Source of the DNA: Lepeophtheirus salmonis
Lineage: Eukaryota > Arthropoda > Copepoda > Siphonostomatoida > Caligidae
DNA: 64,000 nucleotides
NCBI RefSeq assembly: GCF_016086655.4
Contig: NC_052137.2
Span: 20,065,041 to 20,129,040, forward strand
Direction: 5' to 3'
Positions 26,445 through 39,734 of the stretch are shown here, in pieces. The notes beneath the pieces are model-generated. The model made no database searches. It worked only from the letters and a program-made list of their open reading frames with translations, and was not told where the DNA came from. The position numbers were made by a program, and so were the translations under genes. Position 1 is the first letter of the stretch. Every line of letters starts with the position of its first letter.

Positions 26445-26730
26445 AATAACAATTTATATGTAATAATATAACAGAATATAATTATCTTTCACATGTTTTC
26501 CAATGACAAAATAGACTCAAAAGTAATAAAGAAATCAAGGGTGAGCTTGAAGTGTTCAGTTTATATGATTAGCCCTATGGACCGCACATCCCAATCTTAT
26601 AAATTGAATTATAGCAATGTGATAAATATGAATGATTTCAGCATTTCAGGACACTGAAGGACTCTTATCAATGAATGTTTTCTTAGAGTAGGAGACGAAT
26701 CAGAGTTGACTTAAGGAGGAATTGACTCAA
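26445..26730 (+). repeat. Dispersed repeat, also at 53365-53670 and 57030-57260
   Basis: Shared landmarks in the same order include AACAGAATATAAT or GCAGAATATAAT, GTGAGCTTGAAGT or GTGAGGCTTGAAGT, AAGGACTCTTA or AAGGACTCTGA, and GAGTTGACTTAAGGAGGA or GTTGACTTAAGTAGGA. The copies are strongly diverged and non-coding. Confidence 0.5.
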
Positions 26731-28130
26731 TAAAAGTTGACAAAAAACCTACAAGGGCAGCAGCAAGTGTTAACCCGATCATCTGACATTGCTAATACTA
26801 TAGTGAGCTCTGAGATTCCAAAGATGGTCCAAAGTGAAGTGCTCACGAATGCTAAAAACTGTTTCAGATGTATCTCATTCACGCCGCACTATAGTCAGAC
26901 AAGTAGAAGATATAGACTCAGACAGCATATCAATTAAAGTTGAAGCTAAGTGATATTGAATGTTATTCACTTGCATTAGATGAGAGTACAGATATCAGCG
27001 ACACAGCACAGATGGCTGTATTTATTCGAGCTGTAGATAAGGATTTCAATGTAGCTGAAGAACTGCTTGAATTGAACCCGTTGAAAGGCACTACAAGAGA
27101 TGAAGATATATTTGAAGGTGTTCAAGCATCATTACAGAAAATAGTAATTGAGGACTTGAGAAATATGTTGCTATGTACCGATGGCTCACCATCTATGATT
27201 GACTGTCACAATGGTCTCATTGCCAAAGTACATGAGTTCAAGCCAGATGTTATTGCAGTGCATTGCATCATACACTAGGAGAACCTGAGCGCTAAACTTA
27301 TCAATATGGATCATGTCACTCCGTTGTAGTAAAAACAGTAAACTGCATACGCTCACAAGAACTAAACCCCATACGAGTTTCAGGAGTTCTTGAGACACCT
27401 TGTGAGCCAGTCTGAGGAAGTTATCTATTTCACAGAGGTTCGCTGGCTTAGCAGAGCATCAACATCGTAACGTTTCCGGTTATTATTAGATGAGACCATT
27501 CTGTTTCTGAAGTTGAAACAAAAGGAGGTTCAGGAACTGTGTGATCCTCTCTAGGGAATGGGCACCGCGTTCTTGAATGATATCTCTCAAAAATTATCTC
27601 AGCTCAATATCAAGCTTCAAGGACAAAACAAATTGATCTATGACTTATTTAAGCACCTCCGAACATTTGAAAGAGATCTTCAGCTCTATGAACGAAGTCT
27701 ACGTGAACAAAAAGTTGACCATTTACCCACCCTTGAATCTGTCTTTAATGGCAACAATGAGATCCTGGATAGTTATGCTCAGAGAGTGGCAGTACTTAGG
27801 GGGGAGTTTTTCTCTCGCTTTACAGAGTTCAGAAATCTCAGAAGTGACCTGTGAGATAAGCTCAGCAGGTGTACAGCTCCAGCTTGAATTGAACGCGCTG
27901 CAAGAGGATGACATTCTCATACAAAATTTCAAAGAGATGAACCTAGTTGACTTTTATAAGTCTTTAACAGATGCAGATTACCGTAATTTAAAGCGGTTTG
28001 CCAGAAGATTTGTATGCATGTTTGGAAGTACGTATACCTGTGAGCAACTGTCTTCCAAAGTGAAACACATGAAAAGCAGACAGAAGAAATCTAACTGACA
28101 GTCATCTGCTGTATAGTTTGCGTCTGTGCA
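26700..28130 (+). mobile_element. hAT transposase relic, GTF2IRD2/ZBED5-like
   Basis: Plus-strand frames read, in order: SLALDESTDISDTAQMAVFI (first catalytic Asp in LDEST), VHCIIHQ.. (stop at TAG after CIIH), VIYFTEVRWLSR (EVRWLSRG in the family), AFLNDISQKLSQLNIKLQGQ, RDLQLYERSL, and near the end LQLELNALQED, FARRFVCMFGSTYTCEQL and KSRQKKSN. The last block is the hAT dimerisation region (family FGSTYLCEQLFS..K). Stops and at least two frameshifts interrupt it. The domesticated vertebrate genes GTF2IRD2 and ZBED5 descend from this hAT group. This copy is a decayed transposon. Confidence 0.85.
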
Positions 28131-28439
28131 TTTTACAACTAATTTACTATCTTCCTTGTTATTGTTAATTCATTAGTCTAATAAGGTGGTCAAGGAATTA
28201 ATGAGATGAAAAGTATAAATCTAAGTTAGGATTCATCTCCGTGCCCAAAAAGGTTAAAAATAACTTCAAAAATTGTCCAAGTTATCATGAGTCATCCTAC
28301 CGTCCGATCTTCGTTTGTTAAGAAATTGGGCTCAATTGTGTATGAGGAAGGATGCATTTAATCTTGATACTTCTGATTCGTTTGAGACATCCACGTTAAT
28401 GTATCAGTTGATTCTGAAACAAATATTAAAGGAATGTTA

Positions 28440-30360
28440 AAACCTTCATGTTAAAATGAATTCCCCAATATATATTCAAAATGAAAAGTCCTCAAGAACT
28501 CTTAGAGCAGAGCAAAAGGAAAAAAGTGACATGTTGAGTAATTGAGTAATAAGATTGACCTTGTGAATAGACTTGAAAAAGCCAAGGAAGATAGTATTAA
28601 AAAGGAAGTTGAACTTTGTGGAGGAAACTCAAGAATCAAAATCTGCTGTAATGAATGCATCAACTGATGAATTAGTGTCTGATATTTTAGTACTTCAATC
28701 ATCAAAGGAGAAATGTCATAATCAAAAATGTCGACAGGAAATGATTCAGTTATAACTTCAAATTCGCCGGCTCAAAAGAGCAGTCAAAGATGTCCTTCAT
28801 GAGAAAGGCCACAGTAAAAATAAAAGTTAACTTTTTATTGGGCAAAAAAAATCGTACAGGAAGAAATGAATGATAGACTTCTGCTCATAACTATATCCTT
28901 AAGAGCATACAAGTTTCTTATGGATAGAAAAATTACTTCCGTGCTCCATCTACTCTCTCAAGTTGGATTAAAGACTTTAAGGTTGACGTTGGATTTTTGT
29001 GGAATGGGCTAGAAGTTATGAAAAATACGTTTTTAGCGTTAAGTGATACTAAAAATTTTGATATAACGGTTTTATTTTTCGATAAAGTTAAAATTTCTGA
29101 AACCATTTAATACATTCATTAGATCAAGTCTTTGGTCAACTTAAACAGTTACAAATTATGCGTGTAGATTCCTTTGTCCATGGATGTAGTCCATATACTT
29201 GGGCTTCGATCAACCTATGGCAAGACTTATTATTTCAAGCTATAATTGAAATTGAGAAGAACGGCGGTAAAGTGATAACAAATAGTAAACGATATAGGTC
29301 TCACCAATCAAAGACTTTGGGCAGAGTTTGCATATCAAAAATAAATCATATTTTACTCATCCAGGTAACTAATCAACATATTTAGAAACAATTTACTTTC
29401 AAGTGGATTTCGACTTCGGAACGGTAGAATTTTAGATAAAGAATTGTTTAAATATTACTTGGAACACAATCTGTAAGAGACCTTAACGCCACTTCATAAA
29501 TTAAAGACCCTTCACATTAATTGTCAAGGAAATGATCGTCAACGTGTATATTTAGCTAATGAATTACTGTGTCATGAAGTGCCAAGTTTTTTTTAACTTA
29601 ATTGGCCCGAATTAAAAGAACAATATGATTTTTTTATTTAATCAATAAATGCAACTCTATTTTTTCATCCAGTCGAAAATACGATAGCGAAAAACTTAAT
29701 TGTAGTTATGGTGGAGTTAATCTACAGTAACAACAGTATGTACTTGAAGAAGTCGTGAGACAAATGGAGGAATTATGGAAATTCGGTACTCATCAACATA
29801 TTTGGCCTTTCCAAAAAGGAATTATAATGACAACAAATGCCCTTATACAAATGTTTCCGTATGTCAAGGACCATTATGGAGTCGAATTTATTATGACGTC
29901 TCATTGTAATCAAGATTCGTGAAAATTTCCTTTCGTCGTTCCGTCGACTAGGTGGCCCAAATGCCCAACACCTATAGATGCACTCAATCGTATACGTCTC
30001 TTTATACATGGTCGACAAGCCGAATTTGCTGTCCCATTCGCTCCAGTTCAATGTAACAGTAAACAAGGAACTGGACAATAATTAGACGAATCCAACAGGT
30101 TTTATCATTTTGAATAAGGGCAATTCATTACGGCTTCGATGGCTCATACATTCAATGAAAAAATTTAGTCTGAATCTTGTGTTACTTTAACAGCTGAGGA
30201 TTATCTTCCCGAGTTTACTTTTACAAATCAAGAAACCCAAGACTGAGACTTTGAAGACGACTTTATGGGGAATCAGGGACTTATTTATATGTGTGCTGGA
30301 TTGCCTACGAATATCAAGAGGAATACCTGTAACTTGAATTTGTCATAAATATATCCTTGG
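28440..30360 (+). mobile_element. P-element/THAP9-like transposase relic
   Basis: In order: LVLQSSKEKCHNQKCRQEM with LRRLKRAVKD-like coiled-coil text (28570-28800), PWM-like decayed core, then AIIEIEKNGGKVI (29250), FRLRNGRILDKELF with KLKTLHINCQGNDRQRVYLA (29420-29560), LLCHEV, NWPELKEQYDFF and, near the end, FRRLGGPNAQ (29940), FAVPFAP and QGLIYMCAGLP (30270). These follow the order of P-type transposases (INCQG.DRQ.V..A; LL...V..A....N; EGLIYVCGYLA). Many stops and frame changes are present. No THAP zinc finger was recognised upstream. Confidence 0.75.
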
Positions 30361-32999
30361 CTTCAAAAAGGTGATTAATGCAACCCTCGCAGTATCCAGT
30401 AGAAGCTTTAAAAAACATGAATATCTTATTAGAAAATATCATAGAGATGTTCAAAGGGATAAACATGTCATAGAAAAACTGAATCATTATCTACAAAAAT
30501 ATAACTCAGGATCTGAATTTAAACTTAAAGTGATAAAAAAGTTTTCAAGATTAAGTACTTTTAAAAAACTTTAAGTATTGAAAGAAAAATATTTTCAGGA
30601 TAAATTTAAAAGAGACCGATATAAACTCATCGTTTCAAAACAAAATTCTCAGTTTGTAAAAAATTATGTTTTTATAAATTTATTATATTAAATTTAATAG
30701 TTTTTGTTAATAATGATTTGAAATTTATTTGATGTTTCAATGTGTATTATTTACGTGTATAATTTAGAAAAATATAATCTAAGACCTATTTTTAGTTGTT
30801 TTTTTTTTGTTTTTTTTTAAATACTGATAGTAAATTTTAACAGCTTCTCTCAATTCCAAATAGTTAATTTTTACTCTTAAGACGTTCAAGGGTCAAATAA
30901 ATACTTTGAAATGCATTTATAATACATTTGTCATTCATTACAAAAAAAAAACTACCATGCCTCCACTTTTCAAATCAGGGAGTAGTTATCTTTCAAAGAA
31001 GGATATTTAGAGATATTTATATATTATTAGGTAAATAAAAAAATATATATTAAGAAAAGTACCTATAATTTTTTTTATTATTCATAACTCTTTTCAAGGC
31101 TATTTATAAATATATTTAGTTTATTTAGTAACCAAGTTATTTTTTTATTCATAGTATTTTTTTCTCTCTCAAATAAAACACTTTTTAAAAGTTGCACATT
31201 TTTCAAAAGCTCTTTCTTATATATTTTATCTTTTTAAAGCAGCGCTTATTTCACTTCAATAAACTTTAATAAATTTAGCACTGAATCATAACACCAGTTC
31301 CAGACCTCGAGTTTAGGAAATTTTTGGTAACTGAATTCGGTCTTTGAATTTTAATTTAACACCCTTGTTCTAGTATATCGTATGAAAAAGGCATGCCTAA
31401 AATAAAGGTAAAAAATGTCGTTACACTACGTTCAAAATGTGTTTTTTTTTTAAACTTGATCTTATGAATACTGCTACAAATATTTATATTGAAAGCACTT
31501 TATATCCAAAATATGTATATAAAGGTAATAATCACGATCATCATGGGCGTCCTTAGCAAAAACATAAGTTCAAATAAATTATATATTCATGGAGAAATTA
31601 CATTTCAGTCTTAATTATTTTACTTAGATGCTTCAGGCCGGAGAAATTAAACTTAAATCAAATTGAATTATTTTATAGTAATTATAATGCATAAAGTAGG
31701 AAATTATGATTAGAAAATAATAGATAATTAAAGAAGCACAATACTTACTTCATAAAATACTTCGGGAATTCTAAAATTTTGACATGAAACTAAAACATAA
31801 TGTTTACTAGATAAGTAATATATTACTAACGCGTTACTACTTAACACTGGAAATGTATTACACTTATTAATTATTATTAACAAAGCTAGGAACAAAATAA
31901 AAACTACTCAAATATTCCAGTGAAAAATGATAAAAATGACTTACCTGAACTACAGGAATGTTTTACGTAATAATTGATCATGCTTGAAATGTTGGTTCCT
32001 TGGATTTGCGATTGAAGTCTAGGAATTAACTCGATTTATCCTCTTATTAAAATAAAGTTTTCCACACTTCGATTCATTAAGGCAACTATAGGTAACTGAC
32101 ATGTAAATAGAAAATGACAAGCGGACAAAGTAATAAACCATCATTCCTACCTTTCCTCAGAAAATAGTTCAGATGTCCGTGTGCATATGCCAGTGATTCC
32201 CAATGCCCAGCTGCACCTTCAATGTATTTCCTAAGAATAACAATCCTAGCTCCAAATACTCGGAAAAATTAGTTGCCCCCCTTAAAAAATGGATACTTCA
32301 TACTGGGGTCTGCGCTGATGAAAAGGTTGGGATTAGCAGACACACTTGCACATAGACTATAATCACTTAACTCATTAATAAGCCTTAACATAGCACTATA
32401 TTCGTTAACACACAAATTATATTCGACACACACAACAAAGCCCAATTATTCACAATAACTATAGAGGAGCGTAGCAAACCACCACTAAAGAACACTAAAA
32501 GACGTACTTTGATAAAATGAAGGGAAAAAAGGAAAATAAAGAAACAAGTTGATCTGTAGGAGATTAATTTCACTATTTATAAGCAAAGGAAAGTGATAAT
32601 TAAATATTAGGCGTATGAAAATTGTCGAAACCTTCGTTAGTATATTTAAAAAAAGTACATGTCGGTGATATATTAATTATTAATCAATTAATAATTATTT
32701 CCCTCCAATTTGAAAATTTAAACTTTTAGCGATCAAGGAGCAATAGCTAAGCTTTCAAAAAAGTAACTAAATAAAACCACATGTCACATGATCAATATTT
32801 GTACAAGGTAGTTCTTGTTGCCACACATTTATTTATTTTTTGTCTGCTAGGGGAGTCAAAGATACTTTAATATTATATAATAATTTTTAGAGTTGTTCCA
32901 TTCAGGGAGGATGTTCCCTGCCTTAATATATGTTTTTATTTACAAAAGCTGTCATCATTATTCTTGTATTCTTTTTTATCATCACTCCGCCATCATAAA
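30361..32999. other. AT-rich non-coding stretch
   Basis: No gene. A 67-codon frame at 30371-30574 may be the last decayed part of the P-like element. Near 31830, CTAACGCGTTACTACTTAACACTG resembles hAT-type terminal words, but no partner end was found. Confidence 0.2.
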
Positions 33000-33835
33000 G
33001 TCAATGGAGTCCAAAAGTAAACTAGTACTGTCAAAAATGAAGGAAGAACTTGAGAGAAAGGATATCTTGCCATAGACGAGACTACATTAATTATTTTCCC
33101 ATGGATACGGAGCATGAGGACTTGTACTTGGAACACGAAAAACCCAGTGCATGATGACTCTGGACCCGAAAGACCACAAGTAGGATGACTCGGACTTGAT
33201 TTAAACACTGAAAAGATGGACTTAAATACAGCTCTTAATATTGGATCTTTACTCTTTTCTTTCATTCTATTTAGTATTTACTATTTAGTGAGTAACTAAT
33301 TGGAATTTTGAATATAGGTAGATACGAGTATATTGTTATATCTTAATATTTAGTTTCTTTTATTGATTGTACTATGTAGGTTTTATAGATGATAACCTCG
33401 GCGAAAATTGAAGCGGCCTCATTCATTTAAGTTGAATATTATTCCTGCCTTAGACGAGACTACATGAAGATCCGGACATTGCTTGTCCTCCCATATATCC
33501 GAAGCATAAGGACTCAAACTTTGCCTGAACATTGAAAAGGTGGACTCAAATACAGCTCTGAATATTGGATCTAATGGATATTTACTCCTTTTTTTAATAT
33601 TTAGTTTTTACTACATAACCCATACAATTTTTGACTGTATTTAAAAAGAATAATTATTTATGGAATATGAAGAGGATCTAAATGAATATGCAAGATAATT
33701 AATGAAAATTACGAATATAGGTAGATACGAGCATAATATTAAAAGTATATCTTAATATTTGGTTTCTTATATTGATTGTGCTATGTAGCTTTTATTGATG
33801 ATAACTTCAACGAAAATTGTAGAGGCCTCATTCAT
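33000..33835 (+). repeat. Tandem pair of about 380 bp beginning with a hAT fragment
   Basis: 33018-33072 reads VLSKMKEELERKDILP, similar to KKELGRK..FVALDETT of the hAT relic at 10.9 kb. Unit 1 (33073-33450) and unit 2 (33451-33835) both begin TAGACGAGACTACAT, the codons for DETT. They share GGACTTAAATACAGCTCT or GGACTCAAATACAGCTCT, AATATAGGTAGATACGAG and GAGGCCTCATTCAT or GCGGCCTCATTCAT. The repeat boundary coincides with the transposase motif. Confidence 0.65.
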
Positions 33836-35389
33836 CAGTTCATATTCACAAAAACCTTTAAGCCTTGCCATAAATCTATACTTATTCTCCTTCTTTATTG
33901 GCGAAAAAGGAATTAAAATTTTATATAACAATCATACAATGAAAATTCATGTTTTATTTAAAATATATTAGTTGTAAATACATTTTAAAATAAATACACT
34001 GAAAAAATTAAACTACTATAATATATTTATATTATACAAATCAAAATTTGTATAAATTTAATCTTACATCAAAGAAGACACGATATAAAATTAACATAAA
34101 TTTTTATTTTTAAATTTGACATCACTTTTAGTTAATTTTTAATCAAACTTCGATAACATCCATCACAATTATACATTTAAACAATTTAAGTCGTCTCTTT
34201 TTGGGGTTTTGATGATGACCATTGAATTGTTCTTCGACGTCATACATAGTATTGAATCCGATTCTTGGCAATAATAATTTTATGATTACAATATTTAAAT
34301 GGCATGGCAGTTGATATTAATTGAATATTAAGGATCCATATCGTCTACTTATCTCATATCTTCATTGAGAGTTCTGCCATTTTATAACACAAATGATTTA
34401 GGACTGGATCCTTTTTTTTCAACTTTGAAGATTTGGTAAGTCATTCAACCTTGATAAAAACTGAGTTCAGTATACGTTATGACAGCTAAGCTGTTCTCTT
34501 CTCAAACATTCTTCAATGGTCAGGGGTACTAAGTTGTGTTCGCTTTTTTTTTAACATAAGGCGGATAGCATTATTTTCCACTCTGATATATAACTATACA
34601 AATTACTATGAATTCAACCTTTATCTGAATTAACAAGGTAAATTTTGCCAAGAGAAGAAAATGACAAATTTGGAATAGAGACTTTATCTGTGTACCATAA
34701 AAATCAACAACTTGCTCGGGGATAAAAAACTAAACTCCACAACTAATTATGCTATATAATAATAGCATGATTAGTACTGTACAGTAGTGGGTATCACGGG
34801 AGCCCAAAATTGAGCTATCATGCATTTTGACCCCTCAAAAGTTGCGTAAGGTAAATAAAAATCCTTTTTACTATTAAAACAAATCACTGAGAGAAAAATT
34901 TACCCCCCCCCCCTCCTTTTTGTCTGGAAAGGTTTCTGTATGAAGTAAAAAAAAATAATTATGAAATGAAGCTAATAAAATTATAAAAAAGCTTTATGTG
35001 CTTTAAAAAATGACATTGTACGATATGTAATTTTTTGCTAAAGTTAACTCCCTTACATCGACAGTGAAATAAATGTTGTGCGCCCCCGATTTAGTGCGTT
35101 CATAGACGAAAAAGATAAAAATTACTTATGAAAAGGAAAAAATTCTGTCAATATCTTATTTTTTTAATTCTATATAAGTTAGTAAATAATAATGTGAATA
35201 ATTATCCTTAATTTTTGCTGAATGCTATTTTTAAACGTATTATATGTAAATATATCAAACTGTGTACTGACACTTAGTTTTAAATTTATTTAGTTTATCT
35301 CTTGAATTTAAAGTCGACAAAATGTATCCGTGTCTTTGGTTATATCCGTAAACCTTACAGGAAGCCTCTGAAACTAGTTTGACTGCCCT
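33836..35389. other. AT-rich non-coding stretch
   Basis: 34480-34530 (TATGACAGCTAAGCTGTTCT) resembles the mariner-like relic at 12.84 kb. A run of ten C occurs near 34910. Nothing else was recognised. Confidence 0.25.
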
Positions 35390-36800
35390 TTCTACAGATT
35401 GGGAATGGCATGGATATTTCTCTCATTTCAAAGGCTCATTCTTTGCTTTCATAAGTTCTTTATCTGACCAATATTGTAAGATTGGATGAACTGAAATTAC
35501 TATTCTAGAACAATCAATCATATTCATGAAATGATTTGATTCATAGTTTATTTTATTAGGAATTATGAATTGCCTATAGGATTCATATGAAATTTTTGTA
35601 TTCAAGACTTTGTTCAATGTAAATTTACGAACTTCTGAATCTTCATCTACCAATGCTGCAAACAATATTTATTCTTGATGATCGAAGAAAGAATTTCGGG
35701 ATAAAATTTTTTGTACAATATGGGCACATACCTCTTGATAGTGAAATTGCAAACTGAAAATGCTTCGAACCATCATAGCAATTTGGTGGACATTTAATTG
35801 CAAACCACATTAGAGCGTAATAGTTTAAGATAAATTCTCCCAATTTTAAAAGGTTTTTGCTTGGCTTTGTATTCGATATATAATATCACAAAATGCGATT
35901 AGCTTTGGCAAGCCATCTAGCCTCATGCAAGGATCTTGGAGATTTAAGAGGTAAGTGGGAACCAGGGGGAATTTTTCCAGACTGAATAGCCAAAACAATG
36001 TCGTAAAGGTACCGTTGGTCATTAATTAAATCTGCCAAAATATCTTCATTAATTTATATAACTTTTCCTACAACAGGCCTGAAATTGACGACTGACGTTT
36101 TTTGTAAATCTTCATTTATTGATTTTCCAATTGAGCCCCTATAAGTACTAAGGCCTTGCTGACCGCCATCAATTTATTTGAATACATCCTTCAATGTCAA
36201 TTCATTCATGTGAAGTTGACACACCAGCTATTGAAGGGGTCTTAGGAGGGAAAGTTCAACCCTCCGTACAATTTCACACCAAATTCCTACATTTGTGTTG
36301 CAACCATCACATATGATAGCAACTATGGATTCTTAGCATTCATTATCTTCTAGAACCGATAGTATTTCTCTTGCTTAATCCTCCTCTTTCCCCCTTATTG
36401 GCGAAACATGTATGTATTCTTGTTGGGGCTCTTTTTGGGGAAAGACCAACATTAATTTGTTTGTATAATTTTAAATTTCAAAAATGAATAAGAAAGTTTA
36501 TTCTTGTTAATTTTAATTTTTAGTTTCAAACCATGAAAGTTACAATTCCCCACCCCTATATATTTTATACGAATAAATGTTAAAACAATTTCATGTTAGC
36601 CTTTAATACCTTTAATAATGACTATATGCTCCTCTTATTCTCTGCAAAATATATTTTTTGGTAGGAAGCTACCATTGCTTCTCTCATGATGTTCAACTAT
36701 TTTAACCATTTTGGTAAGGTCGATCTTGCCATCAAAACCAATGCATTTGATTTTCATTGATTCTTCTTCTGAAGATTTTGCATGAATCTTCCTGTACTTC
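35390..36800 (-). pseudogene. Relic of an unnamed RNase-H-like invertebrate gene family
   Basis: Reading down the minus strand: CIGFDGKIDLTK (36740-36700), a decayed linker, then one long register from about 36330: SIVAIICDGCNTNVGIWCE, RPLQ (TAG where Trp is expected) LVCQLHMNEL, KSINED, DQRYLYDIVLAIQSGKIPPG, HEARWLAKANRIL (TGA) YYISNTKPSKNL, FILNYYALMWFAIK, and after a frameshift DEDSEVRKFTLNKVLN and YWSDKELMKAKNEPL. I recall proteins with the same motif order (FDG, CDGT.VNTG, PLQWL.C.LHANELP.RH, RWLTTANR.LR.Y, MWF.IK, RELG..RI) annotated only as 'uncharacterized' in insects, cnidarians and copepods. The two Asp motifs suggest an RNase-H-fold transposase, but that is inference. This copy has stops and frameshifts. 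Confidence 0.55.
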
Positions 36801-36889
36801 TGTCTTTACTTTTTAACTTTTTGCCTATCTAGTATATTTGAAGGCGCAATTAATTCCATATCTTCTAAAAGATAATTAGATATAGCAGC

Positions 36890-37505
36890 TACTGCTGTAT
36901 CTGACAACCAAAATATGTACGCCATTATTGCAAAATTAAGGTAACTCCCTAAGAAGATCGGGTTTGTGCAAAAGATAAGAGAGATGTGGAACCCACTCCA
37001 ACTGTGAAATTTCCTCTGGAAATTCAGGTTTGGGCCATTATCAGCCACCAGGTAGTGTCGGATCTTCACCTGATTCCACAAAAACAAAGTGTGACGGCCG
37101 AGTACTACGTAACAGAGATCATCAGTAAGTCTCTGTTGTCAACTTTGCCTCGTACTGAATAAACCTCCTTTCCTTTGAAGAGGAAAATGTTGTCTGACAT
37201 ATCAAGAGCCATTTTCCAGCAGGATGGTGCCCCTGCTCACCACTCCAAAAAGGCACAAAAGTGGTGTTCAGAAAACTTGGATTCCTGCCAACAGCTCTGA
37301 TTTGTCTCCCATAGAAAATTTGTGAGCCTTGTTCCAAAGGGAACTCAATGAAAATGCACCAGGAACTTCAGAGGATGAACTTAAAAAAAAACTGACAGAA
37401 GCTTGGAAAAAAAATTCTCCAGATACTTTGAATAATCTGTATGAAGGGATGCCAAAACGCATAAAAAATTGTATTAAGCTTAAAGGACATCATATTGGGA
37501 AGTAA
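36890..37505 (+). mobile_element. Tc1-like transposase relic, C-terminal half
   Basis: Recognised across three frames: VWAIISHQVVSDLHLIPQKQ then SVTAEYYVTEII (family .WG.IS..G...L.....T...Y), AIFQQDGAPAHHSKKAQKW (second catalytic Asp), ANSSDLSPIENL (SPIENLW, catalytic Glu) and, in the same frame, ELNENAPGTSEDEL to the terminal IKLKGHHIGK stop. Frameshifts separate these pieces, so it is inactive. The N-terminal DNA-binding half was not found; the unnamed relic on the other strand abuts here. Confidence 0.8.
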
Positions 37506-39734
37506 ATAGAGTTTTTCACCAAAAAAAAATCACTTGTTTAGGTTATTTCATGACTTTTTTTAAAAACCACCATCAATTTTTGGACATACTGTTGAAAAAA
37601 TGTATTCAGTATGTGATAAATATGAAGAGGTTATTTATAATGACCTCTTCCCATTTATACTAAGATGTAGCTAGTGTAATCACATTTCACATTCGCACAT
37701 CTTGTTTAAAGAATTAAATTGGAAGTTTCCAATAAACTTAGTTCTTACATTATTATTTTGATATTTTCTTATAATACTCTTTTTTTATGTAAAAATGATT
37801 GAAATATTTGAATAGAAAATTAAATTTTACGAAGAAAATCCTAGAAAGTATTTCTGTTAAAGAATTTCCCCCATCATTTTTTTAAGTAGTCAGTGAATTA
37901 CTGTTATTTTACCTATAAACAATTTTTGGAACACTTAATAAAATATTTTAAATTATACTTTGTGTAATCATACTTACTAAAATAATTGTATATTTTAAAT
38001 CATAGGCAAAATGGGAAATCCTAAATTTTCTAGCATATGTATGCAATAAGCAATTACAGTGTTGTTAATTAGTTTTTTAAATGTATAATGGCTAATCATT
38101 TATTCAAAAAATATACCGAATACTGTGATGTGTACATTTCATAATTTAAAATAAAATATTAAAAAATACTTGTAAATCTTAGAATCAACCCTTCAAAGAA
38201 ACATAGTAAATATGATATTATATAATAAGGCAAAATGAATTCATTATGTTCAGTCAAAAAATGAAAATAGCACGCAAACAATAGTGTATACTATAATATT
38301 AATAATCAAGTAATCATCCTTTATCCCTCTCTTTCTTAAATCTGTATTACAGATTTACGTTGTATATATATATTTTAAATCCTTGAGCAAAAAGATGACA
38401 CCTAATTTTAACGGATACAATGTTCCATCTAGGGTGATAGGTGGTGGAGGATAAAAATGTATCGCTCATGTCATTTATAATTTGACAGACGTAACAAATA
38501 TATGGAAAATGCTTGGCCATACTTGTATTTTACTATAGGATTACAAGGAATCTATCACAAAATCTAATATTTTCTGTTTGTAAACTGGCCATATAAAATT
38601 TGTACAAAGATCATTCTCAAATCCAAAATGTCCAAATCTACAGTAATGATATATTTAGGATACCATTTTATACAATGTTCAAGTTTGGTAGAAGCATGGG
38701 TTTAAAATCAAATCATAATCATATCCATGAATTAATTCAATATGATCAAAAAATAAAATAATAGAGTACTTATAAATAGGGAATTTAAATTTAGAAGAAT
38801 ATAATTAATATTCTTATTATTTTTATTTGTTCAATTAATACTCAAGCAATCGTATTATTATTTTGTTACATTTTAATAATTTTTTTCATTCAAACAACTT
38901 ATAATTAGCACGTATGACACACATATAGGTATTTATTTTTGTAAAGATCCTAAATCTTCGCGAAAGTGATATTTCAATATGCTAACAGGTAATTTAGCTG
39001 TTTAAAAGATGATTTTCGAGTCAATATGTTTAGAAATTGCAACAAAATTCAGATATTCAATAGAAATTTAAGGAAGTTAGGAAGTCACTTAGTTTTTGAA
39101 ATGATTTTCAAGTACTTATATTTTTTTTTTTTATATTAATGTTAGGAGTAACCTTATATCCTTAATAATTACGATGGGTATTAATTCTATCTTAGAATTG
39201 TACTTTTATTCAAGAGAAAATCATTGAGAGCATTAGAGGTCTTTGTATAGTCGACAATTTGACTTGGTTTACTGTTGATTGGAGAACGAAAAATTATTCC
39301 ATCTATTTGGAAGTGATCATTAGAATAAATAAATTTATTCAAAATTTTATTATGAAATTACACAGCTGTTAATAAACCAAAAGTATTTTAAATTATGCAT
39401 CTTGCCCTGGAAGAAAAGAAAAGAGAATATTTATGTTTCCTTATCGATGTTTTTTACTGGATAAGGTATCATTTAGTCTAGCTTAAATGAAAATGACTCA
39501 TCACCTACTAATTCTAATGGCTTGGCAATACTATTAGTATTTGGTAAAAACCTAGGAAGGAGAAGTTCTATTGAACAGTGCATTTCCAAATGCTGAGTTA
39601 TCAAAACTCCCCCATAACTATGACAAACAAAATCTATGATTAAAATATAATAATATTTATACATATATATATATATAATTATTTATTCATAATTTGCATT
39701 GGAGACTGTAATGACAACAATGATATAATTCTTA
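37506..39734. other. AT-rich stretch with one dispersed repeat
   Basis: No gene. 38755-39135 is the second copy of the repeat at 26090-26410. An (AT)n microsatellite lies at about 39661-39678. Confidence 0.35.
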
